This document shows, piece by piece, positions 1 through 7,457 of a DNA stretch of 33,103 bases. Position 1 is the stretch's first letter; each line of letters starts with the position of its first letter. Made by a program: the position numbers and the translations under genes. Origin of the DNA: a virus; IMG/VR virus record IMGVR_UViG_3300030329_002678, positions 614 to 33,716 of that record; one strand, given 5' to 3'. The notes under the pieces were generated by a model. That model was not told the DNA's origin, did no database searches, and saw only the letters and a list, made by a program, of their open reading frames with translations.

Positions 1-84
1 TTTTTTAATATGATAATGTTGATACGCTAAACGGGAGTCGTGATGTTTAAAAAAATATAAATTATCATAAAATATTTTTTGCAT
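1..84 (-). CDS. Partial ORF, N-terminal 28 codons of an unknown protein
   Basis: An ATG at 84 opens a frame that stays open for 28 codons to the left edge, so any gene here is truncated. The visible peptide is rich in aromatic and basic residues (MQKIFYDN at the start, RLAYQHYHIKK at the end). It lies 53 nt downstream of the preceding minus-strand gene. The upstream sequence is not the A-rich leader seen elsewhere, which lowers confidence. No family is recognised. Confidence 0.35.
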   Translation of the reverse strand, partial: MQKIFYDNLYFFKHHDSRLAYQHYHIKK

Positions 85-137
85 GGAGTGACAACCACTT
101 AATAACAAAAACAAACTTAAAAAAATTATTTTATAAA

Positions 138-284
138 TCATCTTCCTTGTCTATTGTAAGGTTTTTTATATTGATAGTTAGCAGAATGTTTTCCTCTACT
201 TAAATTTTTAGAGTGGATTCCTCTTCGAGTTTTTTTAGGTTTTTTAAAATACGTTAAAGTAAATCCAATATTTCTACGAGCCAT
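138..284 (-). CDS. Small basic protein of 48 aa
   Basis: Starts with MARRNIGFTLTYFKKPKK and ends KKPYNRQGR; about one third of residues are Lys or Arg. The ATG overlaps the stop of the upstream gene (TAATG), implying translational coupling. The pattern IHSKN...RGKHS...NYxxKxPYxxQGR resembles short basic proteins that I recall from marine phage genomes; their function is unknown to me. The high charge suggests nucleic-acid binding, but that is inference. Confidence 0.7.
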   Translation of the reverse strand: MARRNIGFTLTYFKKPKKTRRGIHSKNLSRGKHSANYQYKKPYNRQGR

Positions 285-571
285 TATCGTTTATATACCT
301 TGTCTTCAATATTTTCAATTTTTTTTTCTAGCTTTTCAATTTCTAATTGCATAAACTCAATTTTTTGATTTATTACCTCATCTTGTTTTATTTCTATTAT
401 AGGCAATTCTTTTGCAATTTCAATTTCTTGTTTAAGATTACTGTAAGACATTGCTCCTGAAATAAGGAATCCCCCTACAATTAAAATACTTTTGATATCT
501 ACTTTAATATCTGGCTTTTTATCTCCATCTAAATCTATTCCTACGGATTTTTGTAAAATTTCTTCGGGCAT
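284..571 (-). CDS. Small membrane-anchored coiled-coil protein (copy B of a tandem pair)
   Basis: 95 aa. A hydrophobic segment at about residues 28-43 (ILIVGGFLISGAMSY) is followed by a charged, heptad-like tail rich in Glu/Lys/Ile. It is paralogous to the gene immediately upstream: both carry LKxEI..AKELP...I.Q.EV just after the membrane segment and a coiled-coil C-terminus. One membrane helix plus a periplasmic-type coiled coil is the layout of inner-membrane spanins (Rz-like) and of some holin partners; a virion role is also possible. No definite family. Confidence 0.75.
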   Translation of the reverse strand: MPEEILQKSVGIDLDGDKKPDIKVDIKSILIVGGFLISGAMSYSNLKQEIEIAKELPIIEIKQDEVINQKIEFMQLEIEKLEKKIENIEDKVYKR

Positions 572-575
572 AATA

Positions 576-875
576 TTATTGTTTACTTAAACGATATAAC
601 CTCTCGTCTAGTTTGTTTAACGTTTCTTTTATTTCTGTTATGTCTGATTTAACTTGGGTAACTTCTTTTTCAGTATTTATGATGGCAGAGCGAATCAACT
701 CATCTTGAAACAACACTTCTTCTTGTGTTATGTTTGGCAAAGGAAGTTCTTTTGCTTCTATAATTTCTGCTTTAAGAGAAAAATACATTCCTATCAATGC
801 TGCTAAAGATATAGCAATCCCAATTATGTTTTTAATAGATATAGGGATAAGAGTGTTTTCGTTTATCTCTTTCAT
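576..875 (-). CDS. Small membrane-anchored coiled-coil protein (copy A of a tandem pair), Rz-like layout
   Basis: 99 aa. Predicted membrane helix at about residues 13-34 (IKNIIGIAISLAALIGMYF), then a charged coiled-coil tail ending LDERLYRLSKQ. Four nt separate it from its paralogue downstream. A lipoprotein gene lies two genes upstream, so this could be the inner-membrane half of a spanin pair, but the partners are not nested as in lambda Rz/Rz1. A TATCTTTG element lies 70 nt upstream of the start. Confidence 0.75.
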   Translation of the reverse strand: MKEINENTLIPISIKNIIGIAISLAALIGMYFSLKAEIIEAKELPLPNITQEEVLFQDELIRSAIINTEKEVTQVKSDITEIKETLNKLDERLYRLSKQ

Positions 876-944
876 TTATAAGTATATAATTTACCTTTAT
901 TTTTGCTAACCAGCTGTTTGTTTGATAAAATTTCATTACAAATG

Positions 945-952
945 CAAAGATA
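945..952 (-). promoter_or_regulatory. Putative Bacteroidota promoter -7 element
   Basis: Reads TATCTTTG on the minus strand, a match to TAnnTTTG. It precedes the paired membrane-protein genes. No good -33 TTG lies at 19-20 nt upstream, so only the -7 half is supported. Confidence 0.45.
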
Positions 953-981
953 ATAAATCTTCTGATATGTCGCTCAGACTA

Positions 982-1326
982 TTAAGATTCAATATGTAAG
1001 GTAACTTCCGTAGGATTTATAAGATTTTCAATTTGTCTATCCAAAGAATCCTTTATAGCTTTTACTTGATCCTCCCCTAACGCTTCTTCTGTTTGGGTGG
1101 TAGCCCATGTATTTGTAATATCTTTAAATGGTATAAAATCTTTAATATCAGCGGTGTTAAGCTGACACGTGCCAATGCTCGTAGCTGAATAAAAATTATC
1201 ATTTTTATCTTTTTGGTCTGAGACTGCTGTAAGTCTATAATGAATACAATATATCACATCTGAGTTACCGTCTTTTTCAATATACGCATTTACTGTTTTA
1301 CAATCCCATGTATATGTATTTGCCAT
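982..1326 (-). CDS. Conserved phage protein of unknown function, 114 aa
   Basis: Begins MANTYTWDCKTVNAYIEKDG and contains DVIYCIHYRLTA, a pattern I recall from short proteins near tail genes in many marine phages, where it is uncharacterised. It appears soluble, with no signal peptide or membrane segment. It sits between the lipoprotein/tail-fibre genes and the membrane-protein pair on the same strand. A structural or tail-associated role is inferred from position only. Confidence 0.75.
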   Translation of the reverse strand: MANTYTWDCKTVNAYIEKDGNSDVIYCIHYRLTAVSDQKDKNDNFYSATSIGTCQLNTADIKDFIPFKDITNTWATTQTEEALGEDQVKAIKDSLDRQIENLINPTEVTLHIES

Positions 1327-1349
1327 AATAAAAGGGTTTAAATTTTATA

Positions 1350-1357
1350 CAAATATA
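1350..1357 (-). promoter_or_regulatory. Putative Bacteroidota promoter -7 element
   Basis: TATATTTG on the minus strand, 24 nt upstream of the ATG at 1326. A -33 element is not evident. Confidence 0.45.
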
Positions 1358-1369
1358 ACTAATATATAT

Positions 1370-1504
1370 TTAGTTTTTAATTGTGTCTTGAACGACTTCT
1401 ACACTATCAACACTCACAGAGTCAGCTTGGTCAGAGCTTGTAGTGTTTGAGGTAGGTAAAGCACATCCAGACAACAATACAAAAAGTAATAATAGTTTTT
1501 TCAT
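1370..1504 (-). CDS. Small lipoprotein, o-spanin candidate
   Basis: 44 aa. MKKLLLLFVLLSGC is a textbook lipoprotein signal, with lipobox LSGC and lipidated Cys14, followed by a short Ser/Thr/Asp/Val-rich mature part. Its ATG overlaps the stop of the tail-fibre gene (ATGA), so translation is coupled. Size and lipobox fit outer-membrane spanins (Rz1-like), with the membrane coiled-coil proteins downstream as possible partners. A superinfection-exclusion lipoprotein is the alternative. Confidence 0.8.
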   Translation of the reverse strand: MKKLLLLFVLLSGCALPTSNTTSSDQADSVSVDSVEVVQDTIKN

Positions 1505-3621
1505 TTTTCTAATGTTTCTATTCTTGTTTTTAAATCATTTATAATTTCTTGTTGTTCTTGTACAGCTTTAACTAAAATAGGAACTAATACGGAATATTTT
1601 AAAGATTTGGTAGTTTCTCCTGTTGGTTCTTCAACACCCTTATCATTAGGTGCTGTTTCTACGCTATCAACAACTAAACTTGGAAATATTTTCTCAATTT
1701 CTTGAGCAATAAATCCAATATTTTTTTCCCCACTTTTTTTCCAATTAAAGTTTCTGACTTGCAACTTCATTACGTCATCTAACTTAGGAGTGGCATCTTC
1801 AATGTTTTCTTTTAATTTAATATCTGAATAAGCACCGTAAGAATTGTTTACATTTGCCACATTTCCATTTGCATATACTACAAACTTATACCCACCAGAG
1901 CCATCGTGTTCCCTACCTGCATAAATAAATTGAGTTGTACTTGATGAGCCATCTCCAGCATCTACTAATAAACCAAAACCTGTTGTACCTGCATTATTCA
2001 ATTTAGAAATAAAACCATAAAGACCACTGTTATATACTTCAAAATTATAACTTGGACTAACTCCTCCAACCGCAAACTTACCGCTACTATCAAGTATCAT
2101 TCTGTTTGCAGCATTTGTTTCATCTCTGAAAGTTAATGTGCTTGATGAACTACTATAAATAGAGAATGTAGCAGCAGCATCTAAAGCAATCCCTGCACTT
2201 GTATTTGTAGAATCTTCAATTTCTAAAACTCTTACGATTGCATCGCTTGAAGGGTCAGTCGTTCCCAATCCCAAATTACCAGCACTATTAAGTGTCATTA
2301 ATACATTGGTATTATTATTAATAAACTTAAACCCACAATCACTTACAGTTCCTTGAAATAATAAATAATCATTTTCCCAATAGGTTAAAACCTCATTAGT
2401 TGAATTAGCTTGAAAAGATATTCCACCACTTACAGTTGCACTTGTGCTTCCTAAAGTTAAAGTTGCTACTGCACCAGATATATTTGCAAGACTAGGAGAT
2501 TTAATTCCAACATTTCCAGCACTATTAATGGTTACATTATTATTTAATAACAAATCTATAAAAGCAGAAGTACCTCTATTATAACCTTGTAAATAAGCTA
2601 CACCTGCACCAGATGAATATCCTCCTTCTAATCCTTGATTAGCATCATCCCCAACCCTAAAATCACCACCGTGAACATCTAATTTCATACCAGAAGTTGG
2701 ACTTGTTGTTCCTATTCCAACATTTCCACTATCATCAATCCTCATTCTTTCTACTGCACCACCAGAAGCATTATAACTAGCTGTACCAAATGATAAAGCA
2801 CCACTTGGTAAAGTACCATTACCTTCTTCATTTATACTTTTTATAAATGACGTTACATAAGGTGCATTTCCTGATGCATCAGATGAATAATATTCAATAG
2901 AACCTACAACATCATCAACATCCCAATCTGCACTTTCTGTTGTATTGTTTATTCTAAATACAGGTGCATCTAAAGCTGCATCTCCACCAGAATTTCCAGA
3001 TGCAATTTCTAAAATAGTATTAGGATTATTTGTTCCTATTCCAATATTACCACCACTTTCAATTCTCATTCTCTCGTTAGTATGTCCGTCGGTGTAGAAC
3101 CTCATATCTGCTGTTGCTCTTGTCATTATAGATAAACCACCGCTTGCGCCTGTACCCGAACCTATGGCAGCACCATCTTGAACAAAACCACCAGCTGTTG
3201 TCATTCCAGTTCCATTTGCACCTAAAAACAAACCGTCTGCTGCTGCACTTGAATTGCCTACATAAATAGTTGCTTGTGCTGCTGCTCCTGCATTAGCATT
3301 ATATAATTGTATTATAGAATCAGCATTTTGATCTTTAACAAAAGTAGCTGTAGTTCCTGTTAGTGTTCCTGTAAGATCAATATTTCCTGCTACACTAATT
3401 GTTGGGCCTGTAGGATCTTCTGTCATGATAGAGTCAGTCAATGTCTCAGCATCTACCCATTTAGGAATTTTTTCTGCAGTTCCACTTCCGTCAATAATTG
3501 AAGACGACGCAATTAAGTTGGCAGGTGTAATCTGCACATTGTCTGTGCCATCATATCCTACTAGATACCCTACGTTTGCTACGTCTGTCTCTACATTAAA
3601 TTGTGAAAACTTTACTGCCAT
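1501..3621 (-). CDS. Long tail fibre/spike with C-terminal S74 intramolecular chaperone
   Basis: 706 aa. An N-terminal anchor (about residues 1-75, MAVKFSQFNVETDV) is almost identical to that of the second fibre. A repetitive body follows, with recurrent GNVGIGT-type turns (GNIGIGTNNP, GNVGIGTTSP, GNLGLGTTDP) suggesting repeated beta structure. The C-terminus is a peptidase S74/intramolecular chaperone domain: YSDIKLKENI begins at about residue 598 and NIGFIAQEIEKIFP follows. The Ser599/Lys604 dyad expected for autocleavage is present, so release of a C-terminal segment of about 108 aa after trimerisation is likely. Role: host recognition at the virion tail. Confidence 0.93.
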   Translation of the reverse strand: MAVKFSQFNVETDVANVGYLVGYDGTDNVQITPANLIASSSIIDGSGTAEKIPKWVDAETLTDSIMTEDPTGPTISVAGNIDLTGTLTGTTATFVKDQNADSIIQLYNANAGAAAQATIYVGNSSAAADGLFLGANGTGMTTAGGFVQDGAAIGSGTGASGGLSIMTRATADMRFYTDGHTNERMRIESGGNIGIGTNNPNTILEIASGNSGGDAALDAPVFRINNTTESADWDVDDVVGSIEYYSSDASGNAPYVTSFIKSINEEGNGTLPSGALSFGTASYNASGGAVERMRIDDSGNVGIGTTSPTSGMKLDVHGGDFRVGDDANQGLEGGYSSGAGVAYLQGYNRGTSAFIDLLLNNNVTINSAGNVGIKSPSLANISGAVATLTLGSTSATVSGGISFQANSTNEVLTYWENDYLLFQGTVSDCGFKFINNNTNVLMTLNSAGNLGLGTTDPSSDAIVRVLEIEDSTNTSAGIALDAAATFSIYSSSSSTLTFRDETNAANRMILDSSGKFAVGGVSPSYNFEVYNSGLYGFISKLNNAGTTGFGLLVDAGDGSSSTTQFIYAGREHDGSGGYKFVVYANGNVANVNNSYGAYSDIKLKENIEDATPKLDDVMKLQVRNFNWKKSGEKNIGFIAQEIEKIFPSLVVDSVETAPNDKGVEEPTGETTKSLKYSVLVPILVKAVQEQQEIINDLKTRIETLEK
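3393..3621 (-). repeat. Duplicated tail-fibre anchor coding segment, copy 1
   Basis: Encodes the first ~75 residues of the S74 fibre. Its partner is 5660-5886 in the second fibre. The proteins are about 93% identical here, but codons differ heavily: 24 of the first 37 codons are synonymous variants with no amino-acid change. Confidence 0.85.
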
Positions 3622-3656
3622 TAGTTTTTATTGTTTATTATTTTCATTTTATATTT

Positions 3657-4028
3657 TTATTGTGGTGGCACAGGCCATTTTATATTATACGGGTCTGCTT
3701 GATTTGTTACATCCCTAAGTTCTTGTCTGTAACTTTCCCAAAGCTCTTTAGTTTCTTTAGGAACATCCCCTAGCTGCGTCCAATCACTTTCTGTAAGTAG
3801 TTTATTTCTTTTTGCTCGTACCTCTGCCCACTGTACCTCTGTCCTTTGTTCTGTAGTTAAAGTTGGGGCATCACCCGTAACGGTTATTTTTCCATCTACA
3901 AGACCATAAGTTTTTGTTAAATCAGGTTCTTCTTCTGATTCTATTATAACAAAATCTTTAGGAGCACTAAATTTTACATTAGTGCTTGTGTATTGAAGGG
4001 TGTCGTTTTTAAAATACCAATATACCAT
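3657..4028 (-). CDS. Phage tail assembly chaperone-like protein
   Basis: 123 aa from the ATG at 4028 (MVYWYFKNDTL). This start was chosen because an A-rich leader (AAACAAATAAAACT) precedes it and it clears the stop of the upstream fibre gene; a longer frame would begin inside that gene. The C-terminal half carries RAKRNKLLTESDWTQLGDVP and ESYRQELRDV, the signature of the Phage_tail_APC-type family found next to tail fibres. It sits between the two fibre genes, consistent with helping fibre or tail assembly. No enzymatic motif is seen. Confidence 0.82.
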   Translation of the reverse strand: MVYWYFKNDTLQYTSTNVKFSAPKDFVIIESEEEPDLTKTYGLVDGKITVTGDAPTLTTEQRTEVQWAEVRAKRNKLLTESDWTQLGDVPKETKELWESYRQELRDVTNQADPYNIKWPVPPQ

Positions 4029-4041
4029 AGTTTTATTTGTT

Positions 4042-5886
4042 TTATGCAGCATATACTCTATTTCCGTTTATTTTTACATACCACGCTCCTGCGCCTGCAT
4101 ACGTGCCTGCACTTTTAGCTACTACAAAAGTGGTGTTGTTGGTTTTACTTATTGACCAAGCACCTCCATTAGCAGAATCGGTTCGTTGAATTTCTTGACT
4201 TGATAGGTTTGGCCCATTAGCAAATAAAGCCACTAAACTACATCCATACGTAGATATATATCCGTAGTGATTAAAAACACATTCAATATACAATGACGAA
4301 TCATCAACATTTGTAAAAGTTAAAGATACCGTTGCATTTCCCGCTACTGTTCCGCTATTGCCTACTTGAGAAATTCCATTAAAATAAAATCCAGCTGCTC
4401 CTGTATTTATATAACTAGCTTCTACAGTTCCGTCTGTGTGAAGGTGTAGTCTGTTTTGGCCATTTAAATAAAAGTAGTGAGGTATTGAGCCGCTTGTTTC
4501 TAAAGATAAACTACTTGTTGTTGCAACCAATCTACCCCGCATGACATCTCCTTGAGATAAATCTAATATACCCCCAGTTGTTGCGTTGTTTATTTCTAAT
4601 GTTGTATATCCCGCTATAGCAGTTGGGCTTGTCGTTCCAATTCCAACATTTCCTGGTTGGTCAATGTAAAGTTTATCAACACTATTGTATGTATCTCTAA
4701 TTTTAAAATAACCATTTGCACCATTAGATTCTAATGAGAACCCATTTGTGACACCTTCATTAAATTTCAAAGAACCTGTAGGAATCTGTATATTAACGCT
4801 ACCACCTGAAACAGTTAATGTATCAGCAGGCGCATCTGTGCCTATTCCAACATTTCCACCACTTTCAATTCTCATTTTTTCAGCATTATTTGTTGCAAAA
4901 ACCATATCTGTATTTTCGTGATTCCAAATTAATACTTCTTCATCTGCATTTATTCCTATTACAAAACCATCTGAAGCACCTGTTCCAGTACCAGTATTTG
5001 TAAATGCGTGATAATTTGCACCACTATCATCTACGTGCTGATGAAGTTTTTGACGTATTGTAGTAGTTCCTATTCCGACATTTCCACTAGAGTCAACTAT
5101 CATTCTGCTTGCAGCATTGGTTTCATCTCTAAAAACTAACGTGCTTGATGAGCTACTATACATTGAGTATTTAGCAGCACCTTGTAAAACAACCCCTGCG
5201 CTTGTAGAACCAGAATCTTCAATTTCTAAAAATCTTACAATCGCATCACTAGACGGTGCATCTGTGCCTATTCCTACATTTCCACCTGGCTCTATTCTCA
5301 TAAGCTCGGCCACACTACCGCTTGTTCCACCATTAAAAGTAATAGGGTATCCTGTTCCTGCGGCGTCTGCTGTAAACTCAAACCCGCCGCTATCAAAGTC
5401 TATAATGCCTGCTTCTGAATTTGTTGTAGAACGGTTAATGCTAAGTGAGCCTCCGTTTAAAACTGCATTTCCTGTATCGTGGTCTAAAGTTAAAATATCA
5501 GTAGTGCCATCATCTTGAGTAAATGTTAACAGTTCACCTGATATAGTTATTACAAAGTCTTTATTGGTATCACCCTCTATTCTTAAAGAAGGCTCTGTAG
5601 TAGATTTTATTAAAGTTAGCGTATCACCTGTTGTGCCGCTAATTACAAAATTTCCCCCTACAGTAATAAAGCCCGTTGAGTCTTCGGTTAAAATAGAATC
5701 GGTAAGGGTTTCTGCGTCCACCCATTTTGGGAGCTTGGTGGCTGTGCCGCTGCCATCAATAATTGAAGAGCTTGAAATAAGATTTGCGGGGGTAATTTGT
5801 ACGTTATCCGTACCGTCATATCCCACCAAGTATCCTACATTAGCGACATCAGTTTCTACATTAAATTGCGAAAATTTTACTGCCAT
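4042..5886 (-). CDS. Second tail fibre, same N-terminal anchor, no S74 tail
   Basis: 614 aa. Residues 1-72 match the other fibre at about 67 positions. The body again has GNVGIGT turns (GNVGIGTDAP, GNVGIGTTSP) and a block related to the first fibre (EIEDS..TSAG, YSSSSSTL, FRDETNAA). The C-terminus is different: instead of an S74 domain it ends in a Gly/Ser/Asn-rich, probably beta-sandwich segment (AGAGAWYVKINGNRVYAA). Two fibres with one attachment domain and distinct tips suggest alternative or combined receptor binding. Which fibre carries the primary receptor tip cannot be told from sequence. Confidence 0.9.
   Translation of the reverse strand: MAVKFSQFNVETDVANVGYLVGYDGTDNVQITPANLISSSSIIDGSGTATKLPKWVDAETLTDSILTEDSTGFITVGGNFVISGTTGDTLTLIKSTTEPSLRIEGDTNKDFVITISGELLTFTQDDGTTDILTLDHDTGNAVLNGGSLSINRSTTNSEAGIIDFDSGGFEFTADAAGTGYPITFNGGTSGSVAELMRIEPGGNVGIGTDAPSSDAIVRFLEIEDSGSTSAGVVLQGAAKYSMYSSSSSTLVFRDETNAASRMIVDSSGNVGIGTTTIRQKLHQHVDDSGANYHAFTNTGTGTGASDGFVIGINADEEVLIWNHENTDMVFATNNAEKMRIESGGNVGIGTDAPADTLTVSGGSVNIQIPTGSLKFNEGVTNGFSLESNGANGYFKIRDTYNSVDKLYIDQPGNVGIGTTSPTAIAGYTTLEINNATTGGILDLSQGDVMRGRLVATTSSLSLETSGSIPHYFYLNGQNRLHLHTDGTVEASYINTGAAGFYFNGISQVGNSGTVAGNATVSLTFTNVDDSSLYIECVFNHYGYISTYGCSLVALFANGPNLSSQEIQRTDSANGGAWSISKTNNTTFVVAKSAGTYAGAGAWYVKINGNRVYAA
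5660..5886 (-). repeat. Duplicated tail-fibre anchor coding segment, copy 2
   Basis: Partner of 3393-3621. It uses more G/C-ending codons than copy 1 (for example ACC, CCC, CTC) while encoding nearly the same peptide. Confidence 0.85.
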
Positions 5887-5888
5887 GG

Positions 5889-6035
5889 TTAATATTCGGT
5901 TATTAAGTCATTCGACCCTGTTTCTGTAACCATCTGCACACCTGTTTCGGTTACAATTTCATCACTCCCTGCAGGAGGAAATCCAGGGGGGACGTTCCTT
6001 GAAATAAGATTTGCTATTATAATCGCTAAACCCAT
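5889..6035 (-). CDS. Small protein with tandem TETG repeats, 48 aa
   Basis: MGLAIIIANLISRNVPPGFP is followed by two tandem units, EIVTETGVQ and QMVTETGSN, and a final LITEY. It starts 1 nt after the stop of the upstream gene and ends 2 nt before the second fibre gene, so it is part of the tail operon. Short proteins with tandem repeats of this kind occur beside marine phage tail genes, to my recollection, but their role is unknown. Confidence 0.7.
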   Translation of the reverse strand: MGLAIIIANLISRNVPPGFPPAGSDEIVTETGVQMVTETGSNDLITEY

Positions 6036-6036
6036 T

Positions 6037-6294
6037 TTACCACAACGCTAATATATTAGAAGCAGTAGTTCCAGTAGCGTAGACTCTCATTACTTGAACA
6101 GGAATAAACGCTCCTGTATTGAGTCCGTTGAATGTCACGTCGTCTCCTCCTACGGTTAACACACGCGCATTGCCTGCTGTTCCAATATATAACACGCAGC
6201 CGTTGTTTTCACCTCCTGTTATCGCTGGTATATTTACCGTATCAGAAGGAGTAACTGAAGCTGCTCTATAGGCTTGTAATTTTTGATATGCCAT
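6037..6294 (-). CDS. Small conserved virion-type protein, 85 aa
   Basis: MAYQKLQAYRAASVTPSDTV, then alternating Gly/Val/Thr beta-like sequence with CVLYIGTAGNARVLTVGGDD, ending FIPVQVMRVYATGTTASNIL. This pattern is common next to tail fibres in cyanophages and other marine phages and looks like a compact all-beta structural protein (baseplate, tail-tip or decoration). It lies upstream of the fibre genes on the same strand. Exact location in the virion is unknown. Confidence 0.78.
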   Translation of the reverse strand: MAYQKLQAYRAASVTPSDTVNIPAITGGENNGCVLYIGTAGNARVLTVGGDDVTFNGLNTGAFIPVQVMRVYATGTTASNILALW

Positions 6295-6314
6295 GTTACT
6301 TTTTGTTTTATACT

Positions 6315-6476
6315 TTAATTTTTATCTTTATAAGGAACGGCACGATTTAACGCTTCTTTCCTTTTAGCGCAGCCACAATCACTGTTTGTCGCTGTTGCCA
6401 CTGCGTCGACTACTTTTTTTATACCAGTAGCCTTGGTGATTTTTTCTATAGTATCACCTAGTCCTTTTGATTTCAT
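6315..6476 (-). CDS. Conserved small phage protein with CGC motif, 53 aa
   Basis: KGLGDTIEKITKATGIKKVV is followed by DCGCAKRKEALNRAVPY. This two-part pattern (helical GLGDTIxKxTKATGIKxxV, then CGCxxRxxxLN) recurs in many phages near tail genes, from recollection. The Cys pair could bind metal, but only two Cys are present. ATG at 6476 has the stop of the preceding gene 10 nt upstream. Function unknown. Confidence 0.75.
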   Translation of the reverse strand: MKSKGLGDTIEKITKATGIKKVVDAVATATNSDCGCAKRKEALNRAVPYKDKN

Positions 6477-6486
6477 TGAATTAAAT

Positions 6487-6648
6487 TTATCTTCCTTTTC
6501 TAGCTCGTCTTCTGCCAGCCGCTGCTTTTCTTGCCATTCCTGCTTTGCCGTATTTTTTTACGCCAATAGAATAAGCAATTTTTCTTGCAGAGCTAGGAGA
6601 CTTACCTTGACCTATAAGTTTGTTTACTAACGCTTGAAATCTGCTCAT
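6487..6648 (-). CDS. Small, strongly basic helical protein, 53 aa
   Basis: MSRFQALVNKLIGQGKSPSS begins it, and KKYGKAGMARKAAAGRRRAR lies near its C-terminus. About 17 Lys/Arg in 53 residues suggest DNA or RNA contact, possibly as an internal virion or DNA-condensing protein. It sits in the series of tiny genes upstream of the tail operon, 2 nt after its neighbour. I recognise the 'KIAxxIGxxKYGKxGM' flavour from other phages but no assigned function. Confidence 0.72.
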   Translation of the reverse strand: MSRFQALVNKLIGQGKSPSSARKIAYSIGVKKYGKAGMARKAAAGRRRARKGR

Positions 6649-6650
6649 CG

Positions 6651-6860
6651 TTATTTACTTAAACGGTCAATAGCATGATTTTTCATAGGAATATGTCTGT
6701 AGTCCATTCCTTTGTCTGCGCCATAAGCGTGACCATAAAGTTTTTTAGACATAGCTTTTGACTCATCTCTACGATCTTTTAAAGATTGTGAATGTTTTCC
6801 TCTGTGTCTACCACCGATGGATTCATCAAGTCTTGCGTTGTATCCTTGTTTTTTAGCCAT
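6651..6860 (-). CDS. Small conserved phage protein (DESxGxRHRGK type), 69 aa
   Basis: Start set at the ATG at 6860 (MAKKQGYNARLDESIGGRHR), which has an A-rich leader (AAAATACAAAACA); a longer frame reaching 6920 lacks one. The sequence NARLDESIGGRHRGKHSQSL, then KDRRDESKAM, is a pattern seen in many phages near structural genes. Highly charged and probably nucleic-acid or virion associated. No enzyme motif. Confidence 0.75.
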   Translation of the reverse strand: MAKKQGYNARLDESIGGRHRGKHSQSLKDRRDESKAMSKKLYGHAYGADKGMDYRHIPMKNHAIDRLSK

Positions 6861-6954
6861 TGTTTTGTATTTTATATTATACCTTCCTAATTTAAAATAT
6901 GGGAGGAAGATTTCGCCCAATTAGTTTTATTCTGTACTTTTACAAATACTAATG

Positions 6955-6962
6955 CAAATATA
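6955..6962 (-). promoter_or_regulatory. Putative Bacteroidota promoter -7 element
   Basis: TATATTTG on the minus strand in the divergent gap between the genes starting at 6860 (minus) and 6975 (plus). It would drive the small-gene/tail operon. -33 half not evident. Confidence 0.4.
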
Positions 6963-6974
6963 CTAATAAATTTA

Positions 6975-7457
6975 ATGACACGTTTTGAAAAAAGATTCCG
7001 CAAAAACTACGATAGAAAAGAACCTACACACGATTATTTAAAATACTGGCGCGTGGTAAGGTTTTGGGTAAAAGCCACACATGGCATTAGTACCCCTGAC
7101 TTAGAGATGATGTTGTTTTTATATAGCGAAGAAATTTTTGATAAAAAAAAATTTAAAGATTTCGGGCAAATTATGTCGTGGGATAAAAATAGGTTTGACA
7201 GGTTGTTGCGTGACAACTGGATTATTGTATGGAGAAAACGATACAAAAACCAAAAGACATTATACGAGCTTTCATTTAAAGGAAAAAAATTAATTAATAC
7301 CGTATACAAAAAACTTAATGGAGAAGAAATCGATGAAGCACCAAGCAACAATGTTTTATTTCGTGGTAACGTGTCGTATGCGGGAAAGGTATATAGAAAT
7401 AGAATAATTGAAATGAACCAGGCTATACAACGACAACGACGTCGCGCTCAAGAATAA
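6975..7457 (+). CDS. Winged-helix (MarR-like) DNA-binding protein, putative regulator
   Basis: 160 aa. The N-terminus is very basic (MTRFEKRFRKNYDRKEPTHD). HDYLKYWRVVRFWVKATHGI, LEMMLFLYSEE, MSWDKNRFDRLLRDNWI and LYELSFKGKKLINTVYKKL read as the helix-helix-recognition helix-wing order of a winged-helix domain with a 'Y.L...G..l...' MarR-like wing end. It is the only plus-strand gene in the left minus-strand block, and its 3' end overlaps the groES-like gene by 35 nt tail to tail. A transcriptional switch for the divergent genes is a reasonable inference. The motif family occurs in other marine phages without known target. Confidence 0.78.
   Translation: MTRFEKRFRKNYDRKEPTHDYLKYWRVVRFWVKATHGISTPDLEMMLFLYSEEIFDKKKFKDFGQIMSWDKNRFDRLLRDNWIIVWRKRYKNQKTLYELSFKGKKLINTVYKKLNGEEIDEAPSNNVLFRGNVSYAGKVYRNRIIEMNQAIQRQRRRAQE

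Noticed and set aside
1501-5886. Diversity-generating retroelement acting on the fibre genes
   Set aside because: No reverse transcriptase and no template/variable repeat with adenine-specific changes; the shared anchors differ by synonymous changes instead.
4818-5929. Plus-strand ORFs opposite the second tail fibre, and 31899-32330 opposite the ejection protein
   Set aside because: Low-complexity Ser/Pro/Leu translations antisense to well-supported genes, without leaders.
7034-7351. Minus-strand ORF opposite the winged-helix gene
   Set aside because: No leader and no recognisable motif; the plus-strand frame has a coherent winged-helix pattern.
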